Positions 53,783-63,309 of a stretch of DNA of 64,000 bases are shown here, one piece after another. The DNA is from Fen-1258 sp964449775. Lineage in GTDB: Bacteria > Bacteroidota > Ignavibacteria > Ignavibacteriales > Melioribacteraceae. Below the pieces are notes generated by a model that was not told where the DNA came from, did no database searches, and worked only from the letters and a program-made list of their open reading frames with translations. The DNA is taken from contig CAYVBQ010000006.1 of NCBI GenBank assembly GCA_964449775.1, forward strand, positions 62,001 to 126,000, written 5' to 3'. The position numbers were made by a program, and so were the translations under genes. Each line of letters opens with the position of its first letter. Positions within the stretch are counted from its first letter, which is position 1.

Positions 53783-54553
53783 ATGAAAATTAACGTCCAT
53801 TACTCAAATCTTCATCTTGATGATCTTTATTTCAGCGGAAAAACTTCCGTTGTTATTGATGTTCTTCGTGCTTCGACTGTAATAGTCACGGCACTTACCA
53901 ACGGTGCGCGGGAAGTAATTCCCGTTGGTACGGTTGATTTTGCCATGAAAGTTTCCGGCAATGCATTTGGCGGGCAGACCATTCTAAGCGGTGAACGTAA
54001 CACAAAGAAAGTTGAAGGGTTTAATCTTGGTAATTCACCTCTAGAATATACTGCGGAAGTTGTTTCGGGGAAATCGATTATCCTTTACACGACTAATGGT
54101 TCGAAAGCAATTGTCAAAGCAAAATTTTCCGAAAATCTTTTCATCTGCAGTTTTAACAATCTTCCGTTTATCGCAAGGCATTTACTTGTTCTCAATAAAG
54201 ACGTTGAAATTATTTGTGCTGGATCCAATGGTAATTTTAATTTGGAGGACGCTGTATGTGCCGGGCGACTAATTAACGAAATGGATAAAGAAAGTACAGA
54301 TCTTGAGATAAGCGATTCCGGTAGAGCGAGTTTAGTCTTAAATAAATCATTCGGGAAAAGCATCATTAAATTTTTAAAAGAAACAGAACATGGGCAACTC
54401 TTAATTGAGAACGGTTTCGGTCCAGATATAAAGGTTTGCGCGCAATTTGGAACTACCGATTTGATTCCGTATTATATTTCAGGTGCGTTAAAGAAATTAG
54501 AGACCGAAACTGCGCCCAGTGATCTTATAAACGAACATAAAGTTACTAAATAA
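53783..54553 (+). CDS. comB: 2-phosphosulfolactate phosphatase family protein (ComB)
   Basis: A 256-residue ComB-like phosphatase. VVIDVLRASTVIVTAL holds the catalytic Asp, then LSGERNTKKVEGFNLGNSP, LYTTNGSKAI and CAGSNGNFNLEDAVCAG follow, the standard blocks. In methanogens ComB makes sulfolactate for coenzyme M; bacterial homologues outside that pathway have an unclear substrate. The stop TAA overlaps the ATG of ftsK by one base, so these are translationally coupled. Confidence 0.9.
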   Translation: MKINVHYSNLHLDDLYFSGKTSVVIDVLRASTVIVTALTNGAREVIPVGTVDFAMKVSGNAFGGQTILSGERNTKKVEGFNLGNSPLEYTAEVVSGKSIILYTTNGSKAIVKAKFSENLFICSFNNLPFIARHLLVLNKDVEIICAGSNGNFNLEDAVCAGRLINEMDKESTDLEISDSGRASLVLNKSFGKSIIKFLKETEHGQLLIENGFGPDIKVCAQFGTTDLIPYYISGALKKLETETAPSDLINEHKVTK

Positions 54554-57012
54554 TGCCGAAGAAAAATAAATCGAAAGAAAATTCTTCTTCTGCGGGAGAA
54601 AATTTTTTTGTTGTTTCTCCGGAAAAGAAGAAAAAACTTCTGGGCATTTTTTTAATTGTTTTAGCCCTTCTAATTTTGCTTAGTATAATTTCATATTCGC
54701 GAGACGACGAATCTTATTTCTCGTACAAATTTCTCGATCAGTTTGGAGTATTTAACAATAATCCCGAATTGATGAATAAAGCTGCTACCACACACAATTG
54801 GCTTGGAATTTTCGGCGCGTATGTTTCATTCTTTTTCATTCGCTCCACAATCGGATATTTTTCCATCATCTTTCCTGTGATAATGTTTATCTGGGGTTAT
54901 TCTGTATTGCGCAATGAAAAGAATTATAAACTACCGCTTTACTTTTCTAATTTTTTTCTTGTGATGGGAATTCTACTTTCAACTTTTTTCGGAATGCTTC
55001 AATTCACTCCTGAAATTTCTCTCTTCAAAGATTATCCTGAGCTCTCCGGTAAAATTGGATTCTTCTTCGGGACTGTCATCAGCAGATTGCTCGGTGGGCT
55101 CGGCAGTATAATCTTTTTAAGCACGGGGATATTGATTACTCTAATCATTGCCTTTGATTTTAAATTCAGCTCGATTTTAGAGATAATCAAAAAACTTTTT
55201 AAGGATCCTGAGAAGGAAAAAGTCAAAATCATAGATCCTATTGGAGAAAAAATTGGCGACAATTTAGAAAAGATTAAAAGCCTGCGTAATGAAAGCAAAT
55301 TGAAATCTCTTTTCAAAGCTAAAGAAGAAGAACTAGAGCCAGAGCCTGAAACAAAAATTACAATTGTTAAAAAAGATCAGCCGGAGAAGGTTGTTATTCG
55401 TTCCGCAGAAATGATATACGAATCAAAATCAAAAAAAGGGGAAACTAAACCAAAAGAAGACGATGATATAATTCCAGTTGTTGATAAAGCGGCAGAGGCT
55501 ACAATGCCGGATCAATGGGAAGAAAAAATAGATTACAAAGCACCGACATATGATTTGCTTACGCCACCTGATGATGAAGAAATCAAGGTGAATGAGATCG
55601 AACTAAAAAGAAACGCTGCTCTGCTCAAAGATAAATTAGCTCTCTTCGATATTCAAATTGATGATATCACTGTTACTCCCGGACCCGTTGTAACTCTTTA
55701 TGAAATTGTTCCGGCACCGGGTGTTAAGATAAGTCGTATAGTTAGTCTTGAACATGATATTGCACTTGCGCTTGCCGCACGTGGTATCCGTATTATTGCC
55801 CCGATTCCCGGTAAGAGTGCAATCGGTGTTGAGATTCCGAATGCACATGCATCAATTGTTAGAGCGAGTTCGGTTCTAAAAAGAATATCTGAATCAAAAG
55901 ATGAATTGCCATTGGCGCTGGGTAAAACAATTTCTGGCGAAGTTTACATTACCGATCTGGCTAAGATGCCTCACATGCTGATTGCAGGATCTACCGGTTC
56001 TGGAAAGAGCATTGGTATCAATATGATTCTCAACAGTTTGATCTACGCGAAACATCCATCAGATGTAAAGTTTGTAATTATTGATCCAAAGAAAATCGAA
56101 CTATCTTTCTATAAAAAACTTAGCAAGCATTTTCTTGCCGTATCACCTGATCTCGAGGAAGAGATAATTACAAATCCATCCAACGCACTTCTTGCCTTGA
56201 AAGCAGTTGAGTATGAGATGGAGAAGCGTTACGATAAACTTGCTAAAGTAGGTGTGCGTAATATTGTGGATTACAATAAAAAAGTTTTGAATCCTAAGTC
56301 ACGACCAAAAGATACAGATGAAATGAAACATCATAAGATGCCATACATTGTTGTAGTGATTGACGAACTGGCTGATCTCATGATTACATCCGGTAAAGAA
56401 GTTGAAGAACCGATTACTCGTTTAGCTCAGCTTGCTCGTGCAGTTGGAATTCATTTAATCCTTGCAACTCAAAGACCATCCGTAAATGTTATAACCGGCG
56501 TTATCAAAGCCAATTTCAGTGCGCGTATGGCATATCAGGTTGCAACAAAGATTGATTCGCGGACCATTCTTGATATGAACGGTGCAGAACAATTACTTGG
56601 AATGGGTGATATGCTCTTTTTACCGGGCGGAATGCCAAAGCCGATTCGTATTCAGAATGCGTTTATTTCCACCGAAGAAGTTGAAAAAATTACAAATTTC
56701 ATTTACGTTCAACAAGGTTTTTCTAAAAGATATTTTTTGCCTTCGCTCTACGATAAACGAAAAGAAGCAATGGGCGATTTCATGAGCGATCTCGACCCGA
56801 TGTTCGAAGAGGCGGCTCGTGTCATTGTGCGGCATCAGCAAGGTTCTGTATCTTTACTTCAAAGAAGATTGAAGTTAGGTTATTCCCGCGCGGCGAGAAT
56901 TGTTGACCAGCTTGAACAAGCAGGAATTGTTGGTCCTTCGGAAGGCAGCAAAGCGCGTGAAGTTATTGTGGATAGTGAAGAACAACTCGAAACCATTTTG
57001 AGATCTTTATAA
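54553..57012 (+). CDS. ftsK: DNA translocase FtsK
   Basis: An 819-residue DNA pump of the division septum. Four or five N-terminal membrane helices (about 35-200) are followed by an acidic linker (about 235-330). The RecA-like motor has GSTGSGKSIGINM as Walker A (about 483) and VVIDELADLM as Walker B (about 602). The C-terminal gamma winged-helix domain reads SLLQRRLKLGYSRAARIVD and should read FtsK-orienting DNA sites. It resolves chromosome dimers with XerCD in well-studied species. Encoded one base after comB's stop and two bases before lolA. Confidence 0.96.
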   Translation: MPKKNKSKENSSSAGENFFVVSPEKKKKLLGIFLIVLALLILLSIISYSRDDESYFSYKFLDQFGVFNNNPELMNKAATTHNWLGIFGAYVSFFFIRSTIGYFSIIFPVIMFIWGYSVLRNEKNYKLPLYFSNFFLVMGILLSTFFGMLQFTPEISLFKDYPELSGKIGFFFGTVISRLLGGLGSIIFLSTGILITLIIAFDFKFSSILEIIKKLFKDPEKEKVKIIDPIGEKIGDNLEKIKSLRNESKLKSLFKAKEEELEPEPETKITIVKKDQPEKVVIRSAEMIYESKSKKGETKPKEDDDIIPVVDKAAEATMPDQWEEKIDYKAPTYDLLTPPDDEEIKVNEIELKRNAALLKDKLALFDIQIDDITVTPGPVVTLYEIVPAPGVKISRIVSLEHDIALALAARGIRIIAPIPGKSAIGVEIPNAHASIVRASSVLKRISESKDELPLALGKTISGEVYITDLAKMPHMLIAGSTGSGKSIGINMILNSLIYAKHPSDVKFVIIDPKKIELSFYKKLSKHFLAVSPDLEEEIITNPSNALLALKAVEYEMEKRYDKLAKVGVRNIVDYNKKVLNPKSRPKDTDEMKHHKMPYIVVVIDELADLMITSGKEVEEPITRLAQLARAVGIHLILATQRPSVNVITGVIKANFSARMAYQVATKIDSRTILDMNGAEQLLGMGDMLFLPGGMPKPIRIQNAFISTEEVEKITNFIYVQQGFSKRYFLPSLYDKRKEAMGDFMSDLDPMFEEAARVIVRHQQGSVSLLQRRLKLGYSRAARIVDQLEQAGIVGPSEGSKAREVIVDSEEQLETILRSL

Positions 57013-57013
57013 A

Positions 57014-57634
57014 ATGAAAACTAAATTATTATTATGTGCATTTTTAGCCTCATCACTTTTGTATCCTCAATCTGCTAACCAGGTTATCAAAAAACTTCAA
57101 CACAAATTTAATTCTATTAGTAATTTTACCGCGAATTTTTCGCAAAGCTATTTTAGCACACAAGGACAGGATCAAGGAAAAACATCCGGAAAATTTACTT
57201 ACAAAAGGAAAAATAAATTTATTGTTGATCTTAAAAACCAAACCATCGTATCAGATGGGCAGACAATCTGGAATAGTGACAAACGCTTCAACAGAGTTGT
57301 TGTAAGCAATCTTTCCGATGATCCTACATCTTTTTCACTTGAACGGTTTGTTTTTGATTATCCTCCGTTGTGCAAAATTAAGATAGTAACAGATGATGCT
57401 CTTTCAAAAGGTGACGAATATATTGAGCTGACTCCGAAAGATCAGGATATGGAATTCAAATACATGAAGATTTGGCTGACCGCTGATGGAATGATCTCTA
57501 AATTAGAAGTGCTTGATCTGGGCGACATTCGTTACGCATTTCAATTTACTGATCTGAAAATTGATCAAGATATATCAGATGCTCGCTTCATATTTTACCC
57601 CTCCAAAGGAATGAAGATTATTGACCTCAGGTAA
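57014..57634 (+). CDS. lolA: Outer-membrane lipoprotein carrier protein LolA
   Basis: A 206-residue periplasmic chaperone that carries lipoproteins from the LolCDE complex to the outer membrane. A signal peptide (MKTKLLLCAFLASSLLYPQS) is followed by the open beta-barrel fold, with SISNFTANFSQSYFS, SGKFTYKRKNKFIVDL and DGQTIWNSDKRFNRVVVSNL as family blocks. The length is close to the usual 200. It is encoded immediately after ftsK, an order seen in several lineages, and overlaps the next gene by 14 bases. Confidence 0.9.
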   Translation: MKTKLLLCAFLASSLLYPQSANQVIKKLQHKFNSISNFTANFSQSYFSTQGQDQGKTSGKFTYKRKNKFIVDLKNQTIVSDGQTIWNSDKRFNRVVVSNLSDDPTSFSLERFVFDYPPLCKIKIVTDDALSKGDEYIELTPKDQDMEFKYMKIWLTADGMISKLEVLDLGDIRYAFQFTDLKIDQDISDARFIFYPSKGMKIIDLR

Positions 57635-58691
57635 AATAAATAATCAATTAGCAAAAGTAGCAGGTTATTTTTCCCCGGTTATAATAACCGTTCTTTTCTT
57701 ATATCTAGCTTTCAAAGGAATTGATCTCACGAAGTCATTCGCCCTAATTGCTAAATCCTCTCTGTTTGCTGTTTTTCTTTACGTAATTGTTTTTTTTAGT
57801 TCACATTTAGCGCGTGCTATTCGATGGCGATATATGGTTGAGTCTGTAAAGAAAGATGTATCAACATTTCATCTGTTCGGATCAGTAATGGTTGGGTATG
57901 GCGTGAGTTGCATCATTCCAAGATTAGGAGAACTTTACCGCGGTTTATTCCTTGGAAGATGGGAAAATATTTCTCGCACTACTGTAATCGGAACAATTGT
58001 CATTGAAAGGATTATTGACATCACACTATTTGCTCTTGCCGCTCTAATTAGTGTCGGTCTTTATTCCGGAAATTTATTTGCTGATGTAAACTGGCTTAAA
58101 CCTTCGCTTATCCTGGGATATGCTATAATATTCATAGCCACAATATTTTTATTCTCTCTAGTGAGATATCAAGAAAATTTTAGAAAAATATTTTTAAGGA
58201 TCGCCGGTAAAATCAATAAAAAATTTGAAACTCGGTTGGAAGTATTATTTGATACTCTCATAAGCGGTCTTTCCAGTATCAAGGGTACAAAAAATATTTT
58301 GATGATTGTCTTCTGGTCTGCCATAACTATTCTGTTATACGCTTTTAATTCATACGTGGGATTTTATATTTTTGGAATGGAGGCAACGGGTAGAGTAACC
58401 TTTACAATGGCATGGATAGTAATGACGATAAGCTCTTTCAGTGCAATGATACCGACACCGGGAGGAACAGGCCCTTATCATCTGATATCTATTTTTGTTC
58501 TAACTCAACTATTCAAATTCGGCATCGAGGTCAGTGCTGCATATGCACTGCTTACTCATTTTATCTCTTATTCGTTGTTTGTTCTCTCAACGCTCATCAT
58601 TATCTTTATTGTGAATAGAAGCCGCCTTAAAAAGGGACTTAAGAAAGAATCTTTCCTTTCCGTTTTTAATATAAGTGCGGAAGAAAAATGA
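57621..58691 (+). CDS. Lysylphosphatidylglycerol synthase-type membrane protein (UPF0104)
   Basis: A 356-residue integral membrane protein with about eight helices. SSHLARAIRWRYMVESV, GYGVSCIIPRLGELYRGLFLGRWENIS and IVIERIIDITLFALAALISV are the signature of the UPF0104/AglD flippase-like family, the membrane half of MprF without the aminoacyl-transferase domain. Substrate is probably a lipid or lipid-linked sugar. The start is TTG at 57621, inside the lolA 3' end, with AAAGGA ten bases ahead; no ATG occurs for 70 codons. The stop overlaps the next ATG (ATGA). Confidence 0.85.
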   Translation: MTSGKINNQLAKVAGYFSPVIITVLFLYLAFKGIDLTKSFALIAKSSLFAVFLYVIVFFSSHLARAIRWRYMVESVKKDVSTFHLFGSVMVGYGVSCIIPRLGELYRGLFLGRWENISRTTVIGTIVIERIIDITLFALAALISVGLYSGNLFADVNWLKPSLILGYAIIFIATIFLFSLVRYQENFRKIFLRIAGKINKKFETRLEVLFDTLISGLSSIKGTKNILMIVFWSAITILLYAFNSYVGFYIFGMEATGRVTFTMAWIVMTISSFSAMIPTPGGTGPYHLISIFVLTQLFKFGIEVSAAYALLTHFISYSLFVLSTLIIIFIVNRSRLKKGLKKESFLSVFNISAEEK

Positions 58692-59329
58692 AAAGAATCT
58701 GCACGATAATAATTTTTTTTATGTCAGCGAACAACTTATCTGCTCAATGGGATCTTAGTTTCTCGATGGGATTGGATTTTAAATCTTCTCCTTCCTTTCG
58801 GGATTACATTAACACAAGTTTTGCATCGGGCAATAATCTGATTCCATCATTTAAGAGCGCTGTTAGTTTTTCTGGCGAGGCAGATTATAAATTATCAAAT
58901 ACATTTGCAATCGGACTTGAATACGATTTATTGATTGATTCTTATACTGCTTCGAACGGTCCTGGAGGGCTTTACGAGATCGCCTATAATATGCAGAGAC
59001 CAAGTCTAATTGCATACTATATTGTTCCCGGAAGCGGTTATCAGTTCAAATTTGGCGGCGGTGTTGGACCCAGGTTCGTTTCTCTTTCTGAAAGAATTAT
59101 CACTTCAACAGAATATTCAGTAAATGGATATGGTTTTGTATTGAAGGCAGAAGGCAACACTCTACTTAGTAAAAATTTTTATGCTTTGATCGGGATAAAT
59201 ATGCGATATGATGTTACACAGAATGTCTCTAACGATCAAAATACACTGGTTAATAGATCAACCGGTGAAATGCTCAACTTAAACGCGATTTCGTTCGGAA
59301 TTTATCTTGGTGTAACATTTATTCTTTAA
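58688..59329 (+). CDS. Predicted outer-membrane beta-barrel protein
   Basis: A 213-residue protein with a signal peptide (MKRICTIIIFFMSANNLSAQ). Alternating strands such as TFAIGLEYDLLIDSY, YQFKFGGGVGPRF and NFYALIGINMRYD follow, then a C-terminal FGIYLGVTFIL. This is the look of an eight-stranded outer-membrane barrel. No specific family or ligand is recognised. It sits between a flippase-like gene and uppP, overlapping the former by four bases (ATGA), so it belongs to the same envelope operon. Confidence 0.65.
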   Translation: MKRICTIIIFFMSANNLSAQWDLSFSMGLDFKSSPSFRDYINTSFASGNNLIPSFKSAVSFSGEADYKLSNTFAIGLEYDLLIDSYTASNGPGGLYEIAYNMQRPSLIAYYIVPGSGYQFKFGGGVGPRFVSLSERIITSTEYSVNGYGFVLKAEGNTLLSKNFYALIGINMRYDVTQNVSNDQNTLVNRSTGEMLNLNAISFGIYLGVTFIL

Positions 59330-59338
59330 AGGTGAACT

Positions 59339-60187
59339 TTGAATATTATTGAAGCAATTATACTCGGAATCATACAAGGATTAACTGAATTCCTTCCCAT
59401 AAGCAGCACAGGGCATCTGACATTAAGCGGAAAATTGATGAACTTAATATCAGCAGAGAACCCTGAACATTGGACATCATTTATTGCTGTTATTCAACTT
59501 GGAACTCTCTTTGCAGTCTTGGTTTATTTTTGGAAGGACTTGATTCTGATTGTGAAAGCTTTTCTCTTCGATAACTTGATTAACCGTAAAAAATTTAAAG
59601 AGCAATCAATCAACTCAAAAATGGGTTGGTATCTGGTCTTCGCAACTCTCCCTGTTGTAGTGATCGGACTGGGATTCAAACATATCATTGAAGGAGCACT
59701 AACAAAAAATTTATATGTCATTGCCATTAGTTTAATTATTCTTGCAATTATTCTTGCCGTGGCAGAAAAAACGAGTAGGTTTACTCGAAAAACTAATGAT
59801 ATAAAATGGTACGATGCGGTGATTATCGGCTTCGCTCAGTCATTAGCACTGATTCCGGGATCTTCACGTTCAGGCACAACAATTACAGCCGGATTATTTC
59901 TTGGCTTCGATCGTGAAACCGCAGCACGCTTTTCTTTTTTGATGAGTATTCCGGCTGTTGCGGCAAGCGGATTACTTGAGTTCTACCAATCTCTTAAATA
60001 TATTAATCATGATGGGATGATTAATTTGATAGTCGCAACTATAGCATCAGCGATACTCGGTTATCTCTCAATTGAATTTCTTCTCCGTTACTTAAAAAAG
60101 AATTCTACTCTTGTATTTATTGTTTATAGGATCATAGTTGGAATTATTATTCTGGTTCTACTTGAAAGCCGGGTAATTTTACCATGA
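59339..60187 (+). CDS. uppP: Undecaprenyl-diphosphatase UppP (BacA)
   Basis: A 282-residue membrane phosphatase that recycles the undecaprenyl carrier of cell-wall synthesis and confers bacitracin tolerance. IIQGLTEFLPISSTGHL is the (E/Q)-rich catalytic motif and ALIPGSSRSGTTITAGLFLG is the PGxSRSG motif with the active Ser/Arg. About seven helices are visible. The start is TTG at 59339, with AAAGGTG six bases upstream; the family N-terminus MNIIEAIILG begins exactly there. Part of the envelope gene string lolA to cyclophilin. Confidence 0.94.
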   Translation: MNIIEAIILGIIQGLTEFLPISSTGHLTLSGKLMNLISAENPEHWTSFIAVIQLGTLFAVLVYFWKDLILIVKAFLFDNLINRKKFKEQSINSKMGWYLVFATLPVVVIGLGFKHIIEGALTKNLYVIAISLIILAIILAVAEKTSRFTRKTNDIKWYDAVIIGFAQSLALIPGSSRSGTTITAGLFLGFDRETAARFSFLMSIPAVAASGLLEFYQSLKYINHDGMINLIVATIASAILGYLSIEFLLRYLKKNSTLVFIVYRIIVGIIILVLLESRVILP

Positions 60188-60197
60188 TGAGGAACAA

Positions 60198-60815
60198 ATG
60201 GTCAAGAAAAAATTAATTTATATCAGTTCGGCAATCGTATTACTCTTTTGTTGTTTAGCTTGTGGCCCGAAAGTCATTCAATCTTCCGAGGAAGGAGCTA
60301 CCGTGGATCAGCTATTGGATTTGAAGGATTGGGAAAAATTAGTTGCAGTTGTTGAAACGAATAAAGGGACAATCGAATTAGAACTGTTTGCTAAAGAAAC
60401 TCCTTTAACTATCAAAAATTTTGTTACACTCTCAGTAAAAGGTTATTACAATGGTCTAATATTTCACAGAGTGATTAAGGACTTTATGATACAGGGCGGA
60501 GATCCAACGGGAACAGGAGAAGGGGGCGAGAGTATCTATGGAAAAAATTTTGAGGATGAAATTGTTCGTAAATTTCATTTTGATGATGCAGGAGTTCTTG
60601 CGATGGCTAATGCCGGGCTCAATACAAATGGTAGTCAGTTTTTTATAACGACGGTTGCAACACCCTGGCTGGATGGGATGCATACAATATTTGGAAAAGT
60701 TATCGGCGGGATGAATGTTGTAGTTGATATCAGCAAAGCAAAAGTTGATCATAATGAAAAGCCGATTGAAAAAATGGTAATGCAAAAAATTATTATTGAA
60801 AAACGAGCCGGTTGA
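60198..60815 (+). CDS. Lipoprotein peptidyl-prolyl cis-trans isomerase (cyclophilin)
   Basis: A 205-residue lipoprotein with N-terminal helix and lipobox LACG (Cys22). The cyclophilin domain starts about residue 50. GLIFHRVIKDFMIQGGDPTGTGEGG carries the catalytic Arg and Phe-Met-Gln residues here seen as FHRVIKDFMIQGGDP, and MANAGLNTNGSQFFIT and LDGMHTIFGKVI complete the site. It should fold proline-containing proteins in the periplasm, anchored to a membrane. It is the last gene of the envelope string. Confidence 0.92.
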   Translation: MVKKKLIYISSAIVLLFCCLACGPKVIQSSEEGATVDQLLDLKDWEKLVAVVETNKGTIELELFAKETPLTIKNFVTLSVKGYYNGLIFHRVIKDFMIQGGDPTGTGEGGESIYGKNFEDEIVRKFHFDDAGVLAMANAGLNTNGSQFFITTVATPWLDGMHTIFGKVIGGMNVVVDISKAKVDHNEKPIEKMVMQKIIIEKRAG

Positions 60816-60855
60816 TTGATTAGAACAATAATTTTCCGGATTAAATGATTGAGTA

Positions 60856-61893
60856 ATGGCTAAAATTCAGATCCCATCAATAACTGAGGTATCAAAATTC
60901 CTCACAAAGGAAAAATTTCTTCCAATTTATTTTCTTTGTGGAGAAGATCAATACACTATTGATCTTGCTCTTGATGCTATTGAAAAGGCAGTTACTCCTT
61001 TTGTTCTTTCCGATTTTGACAAAGAAGTAATTAGTGCAGAGAAAAACCAAAGTTTAATTCAAGTTCTCGATCTTGCATTTTCATTCCCCTTTGGAGGCGG
61101 CAAAAAATTATTTATTATCAAAAATTTTGAAAAATTCAGCGATAAAAAAGAACTCGCCGGTTTTATCAAAAATCCTCCCGAGTTTACTATTCTTGTTTTC
61201 ACTCAAACAGAAAAAATCTCAGATGTTTCCAAAGAACCTTATTCAAGCCTGCTTGCTCGGCGAGTATTATTCGAAGCCCGTATAGCGACCGGTGAAGAAT
61301 TAATTGATTGGTTATTAAAGAAATCCAAACAACACGGTATTAATTTTTCTCGGGATATTGCACAGTTGTTAGTAGATATTGTTGGTGAGGAAAAAACATT
61401 ATTAGAGATGCAGCTTCAAAAACTTCTTAACTATCTATCTGATAAAGAGAAAGTTACAACAGAAGATGTTGTTAGAATTGCTTCTCCTACCAAAGAGTAT
61501 TCAATTTTCAATCTTCAGGATGCTATTGGCAAAGGGAATAAATCGAAAGCTATTGAAGTGGCATATAATCTATTAGATTCCGGAATGGAGATTGTCGCTA
61601 TTATCAATATGCTGTCTAAATTTGTTTTAACAGTTTCGCAGATAATGGAGTTAATGAGATCCGGCATAAATGATAATGAAGCTGCAAGATTAGCCGGTGT
61701 GAGCTGGGGTTATTACGTTAATTGTAAAAAGGCTAATTATATGTTAAATGATGAGAGGCTTCTAAACGCATCAAGGGCGCTTCTAAATGCCGATGTTGCA
61801 ACAAAAACATCATCTGCGGACCCAAAAACCGTATTATTGATTCTGGTCTCGGAAATGCTTGGTCACGAAGTTTCTTCCAATTTAATGACCTAA
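60856..61893 (+). CDS. holA: DNA polymerase III delta subunit
   Basis: A 345-residue delta subunit of the clamp loader, which opens the beta clamp. The N-terminal AAA-like domain shows FLPIYFLCGEDQYTIDLALD, a degenerate P-loop as usual for delta. LDLAFSFPFGGGKKLFIIKNFEKF contacts the clamp, and the helical lid and collar follow with YSIFNLQDAIGKGNKSKAI. It has no ATPase Walker A, consistent with the family. Encoded 40 bases after the cyclophilin gene. Confidence 0.88.
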   Translation: MAKIQIPSITEVSKFLTKEKFLPIYFLCGEDQYTIDLALDAIEKAVTPFVLSDFDKEVISAEKNQSLIQVLDLAFSFPFGGGKKLFIIKNFEKFSDKKELAGFIKNPPEFTILVFTQTEKISDVSKEPYSSLLARRVLFEARIATGEELIDWLLKKSKQHGINFSRDIAQLLVDIVGEEKTLLEMQLQKLLNYLSDKEKVTTEDVVRIASPTKEYSIFNLQDAIGKGNKSKAIEVAYNLLDSGMEIVAIINMLSKFVLTVSQIMELMRSGINDNEAARLAGVSWGYYVNCKKANYMLNDERLLNASRALLNADVATKTSSADPKTVLLILVSEMLGHEVSSNLMT

Positions 61894-61941
61894 CTGCGAT
61901 TGCTTTTATTTTGCTATATGGCTAAAATTAAACAGAATATT

Positions 61942-61972
61942 TTGAAACATTTCTTTTCAAACAGGGTATAAT
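61942..61972 (+). promoter_or_regulatory. Putative sigma-70-like promoter of the ECF sigma gene
   Basis: TTGAAA (61942-61947) and TATAAT (61967-61972) are separated by 19 bases. The -10 box lies only five bases before the TTG start, so transcription would begin at or inside that codon, giving a leaderless mRNA. Confidence 0.4.
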
Positions 61973-61977
61973 CCTCA

Positions 61978-62562
61978 TTGAATAAGCGGTTAACTGAACT
62001 AAAAGATGAAGAGCTAATTAAAGAATTTCAAGATAGTAATACACTTGAAGCCTATGAGATTTTGGTTAAGCGTTACAAAGATTCTTTGATGAATTTTGTT
62101 TATAGATTTGTTGGTGATAGAGACGCATGCACAGATATTGTTCAGGACACGATGATAAAATTTTATCTTAATAAAGATTCCTATAGATCATTTGCAAAAT
62201 TCTCCACCTGGATTTACACTATTGCCGGTAATCTTGCAAAGAATGAATTGAAACGGAGACGCAGAAGAGTCATTTTTTCGATAAGTAACAGCGACGATGA
62301 GAGAACGCCACAAATTGAAGATAAAATGTTCCTTTCGCCCGAGAAGTTAGCTGATGGCGAAATTAAAAGTGAGATTATTGAAAAAGCACTATTGAAAGTT
62401 AAGCTGGTTTATAGAGAAGTTGTGATATTAAGAGACATACAAAATTTATCTTATGAAGAAATATCAGAAATCACCGGACTCGCGATAGGCACTGTTAAAT
62501 CAAGAATAAATCGCGGGCGTGCGCAATTGCAAAAACTCTTAAAACATATTTATAAAGAGTAG
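61978..62562 (+). CDS. ECF-type RNA polymerase sigma factor
   Basis: A 194-residue extracytoplasmic-function sigma factor. Region 2 (about 20-95) has YEILVKRYKDSLMNFVYRFV, DIVQDTMIKFY and STWIYTIAGNLAKNELKRR, which melts and reads the -10 element. Region 4 (about 135-190) has YREVVILRDIQNLSYEEI and GTVKSRINRGRAQL, the helix-turn-helix for -35. There is no extra domain. The start is TTG at 61978; no usable ATG lies near. The next gene, four bases after its stop, is a membrane-anchored protein likely to be its anti-sigma factor. Confidence 0.9.
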   Translation: MNKRLTELKDEELIKEFQDSNTLEAYEILVKRYKDSLMNFVYRFVGDRDACTDIVQDTMIKFYLNKDSYRSFAKFSTWIYTIAGNLAKNELKRRRRRVIFSISNSDDERTPQIEDKMFLSPEKLADGEIKSEIIEKALLKVKLVYREVVILRDIQNLSYEEISEITGLAIGTVKSRINRGRAQLQKLLKHIYKE

Positions 62563-62565
62563 CCT

Positions 62566-63231
62566 ATGAAAACTATCTACAATGAAAAACAAAACAAACA
62601 TTCTAAAATGATCAAAGATCTTCAAAATCTTCCAAGGGTTGAAACACCGGAAAATTTTGAATACAATTTGATGACCCGGATTAAAAACAAAAATTTTGGA
62701 AATATTGAAAAAGATAAACCAGTTTTTAATTGGGTTAGGTTTCTAGCCCCTTCGGCAGTTGCGGTTACTACAATCATTCTACTTTTCATTTTTCTTCCAT
62801 CATCACAGCAGACTGATAATCCTTTACTCTACCAAACGCAAAAGTTAGATAGTCAATCCATAGTAAATAAATCAGATGCTGCCGGAAAGGAAATTATTAA
62901 TCAGCCTTCGTCAAAGCAAAATTCAAATTCTGCTATCTCAGAAAGATCTGTTGATCCAAACTATCCGATACAAAATGTAAGTCCTCGAATACCTTTCGGG
63001 GCTTCAAGATCCGTCTCGTTGGACGATTATATATCTGGTGGAAATAATCCGAGAAATCTCCAACGTGGAAATATTGTTAATAGCGGCAATGAATCAGTAC
63101 CTTCTGATCGGTTCTTTGTCGTAGAGAATCCTGATCAAAATACGTTAAAGAAGTATCGGGCTCAGGTCGATTCACTCAAGAAAGCGCAAATGAAGGCAGA
63201 TTCTTTGAAAAAAGTCCAAAAAATGCCGTAA
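62566..63231 (+). CDS. Putative membrane-anchored anti-sigma factor
   Basis: A 221-residue protein of no recognised family. The N-terminal 60 residues are cytosolic and charged (RVETPENFEYNLMTRIKNKN), resembling the sigma-binding part of anti-sigma factors. A single membrane helix (FLAPSAVAVTTIILLFIFLP) is followed by a low-complexity Ser/Asn/Pro-rich periplasmic tail ending with two KKAQ/DSLKK-type repeats. There is no Cys/His zinc-finger motif of the ZAS class. Its position four bases after the sigma gene makes regulation of that factor the best guess. Confidence 0.6.
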   Translation: MKTIYNEKQNKHSKMIKDLQNLPRVETPENFEYNLMTRIKNKNFGNIEKDKPVFNWVRFLAPSAVAVTTIILLFIFLPSSQQTDNPLLYQTQKLDSQSIVNKSDAAGKEIINQPSSKQNSNSAISERSVDPNYPIQNVSPRIPFGASRSVSLDDYISGGNNPRNLQRGNIVNSGNESVPSDRFFVVENPDQNTLKKYRAQVDSLKKAQMKADSLKKVQKMP

Positions 63232-63309
63232 AGCAAAGCAATCAAGTTTGTTTTTTAGCTCCAGCATAACTAAATTTGTGCCCAAAATAATGAAGGAAGT
63301 AGTCTTAAA

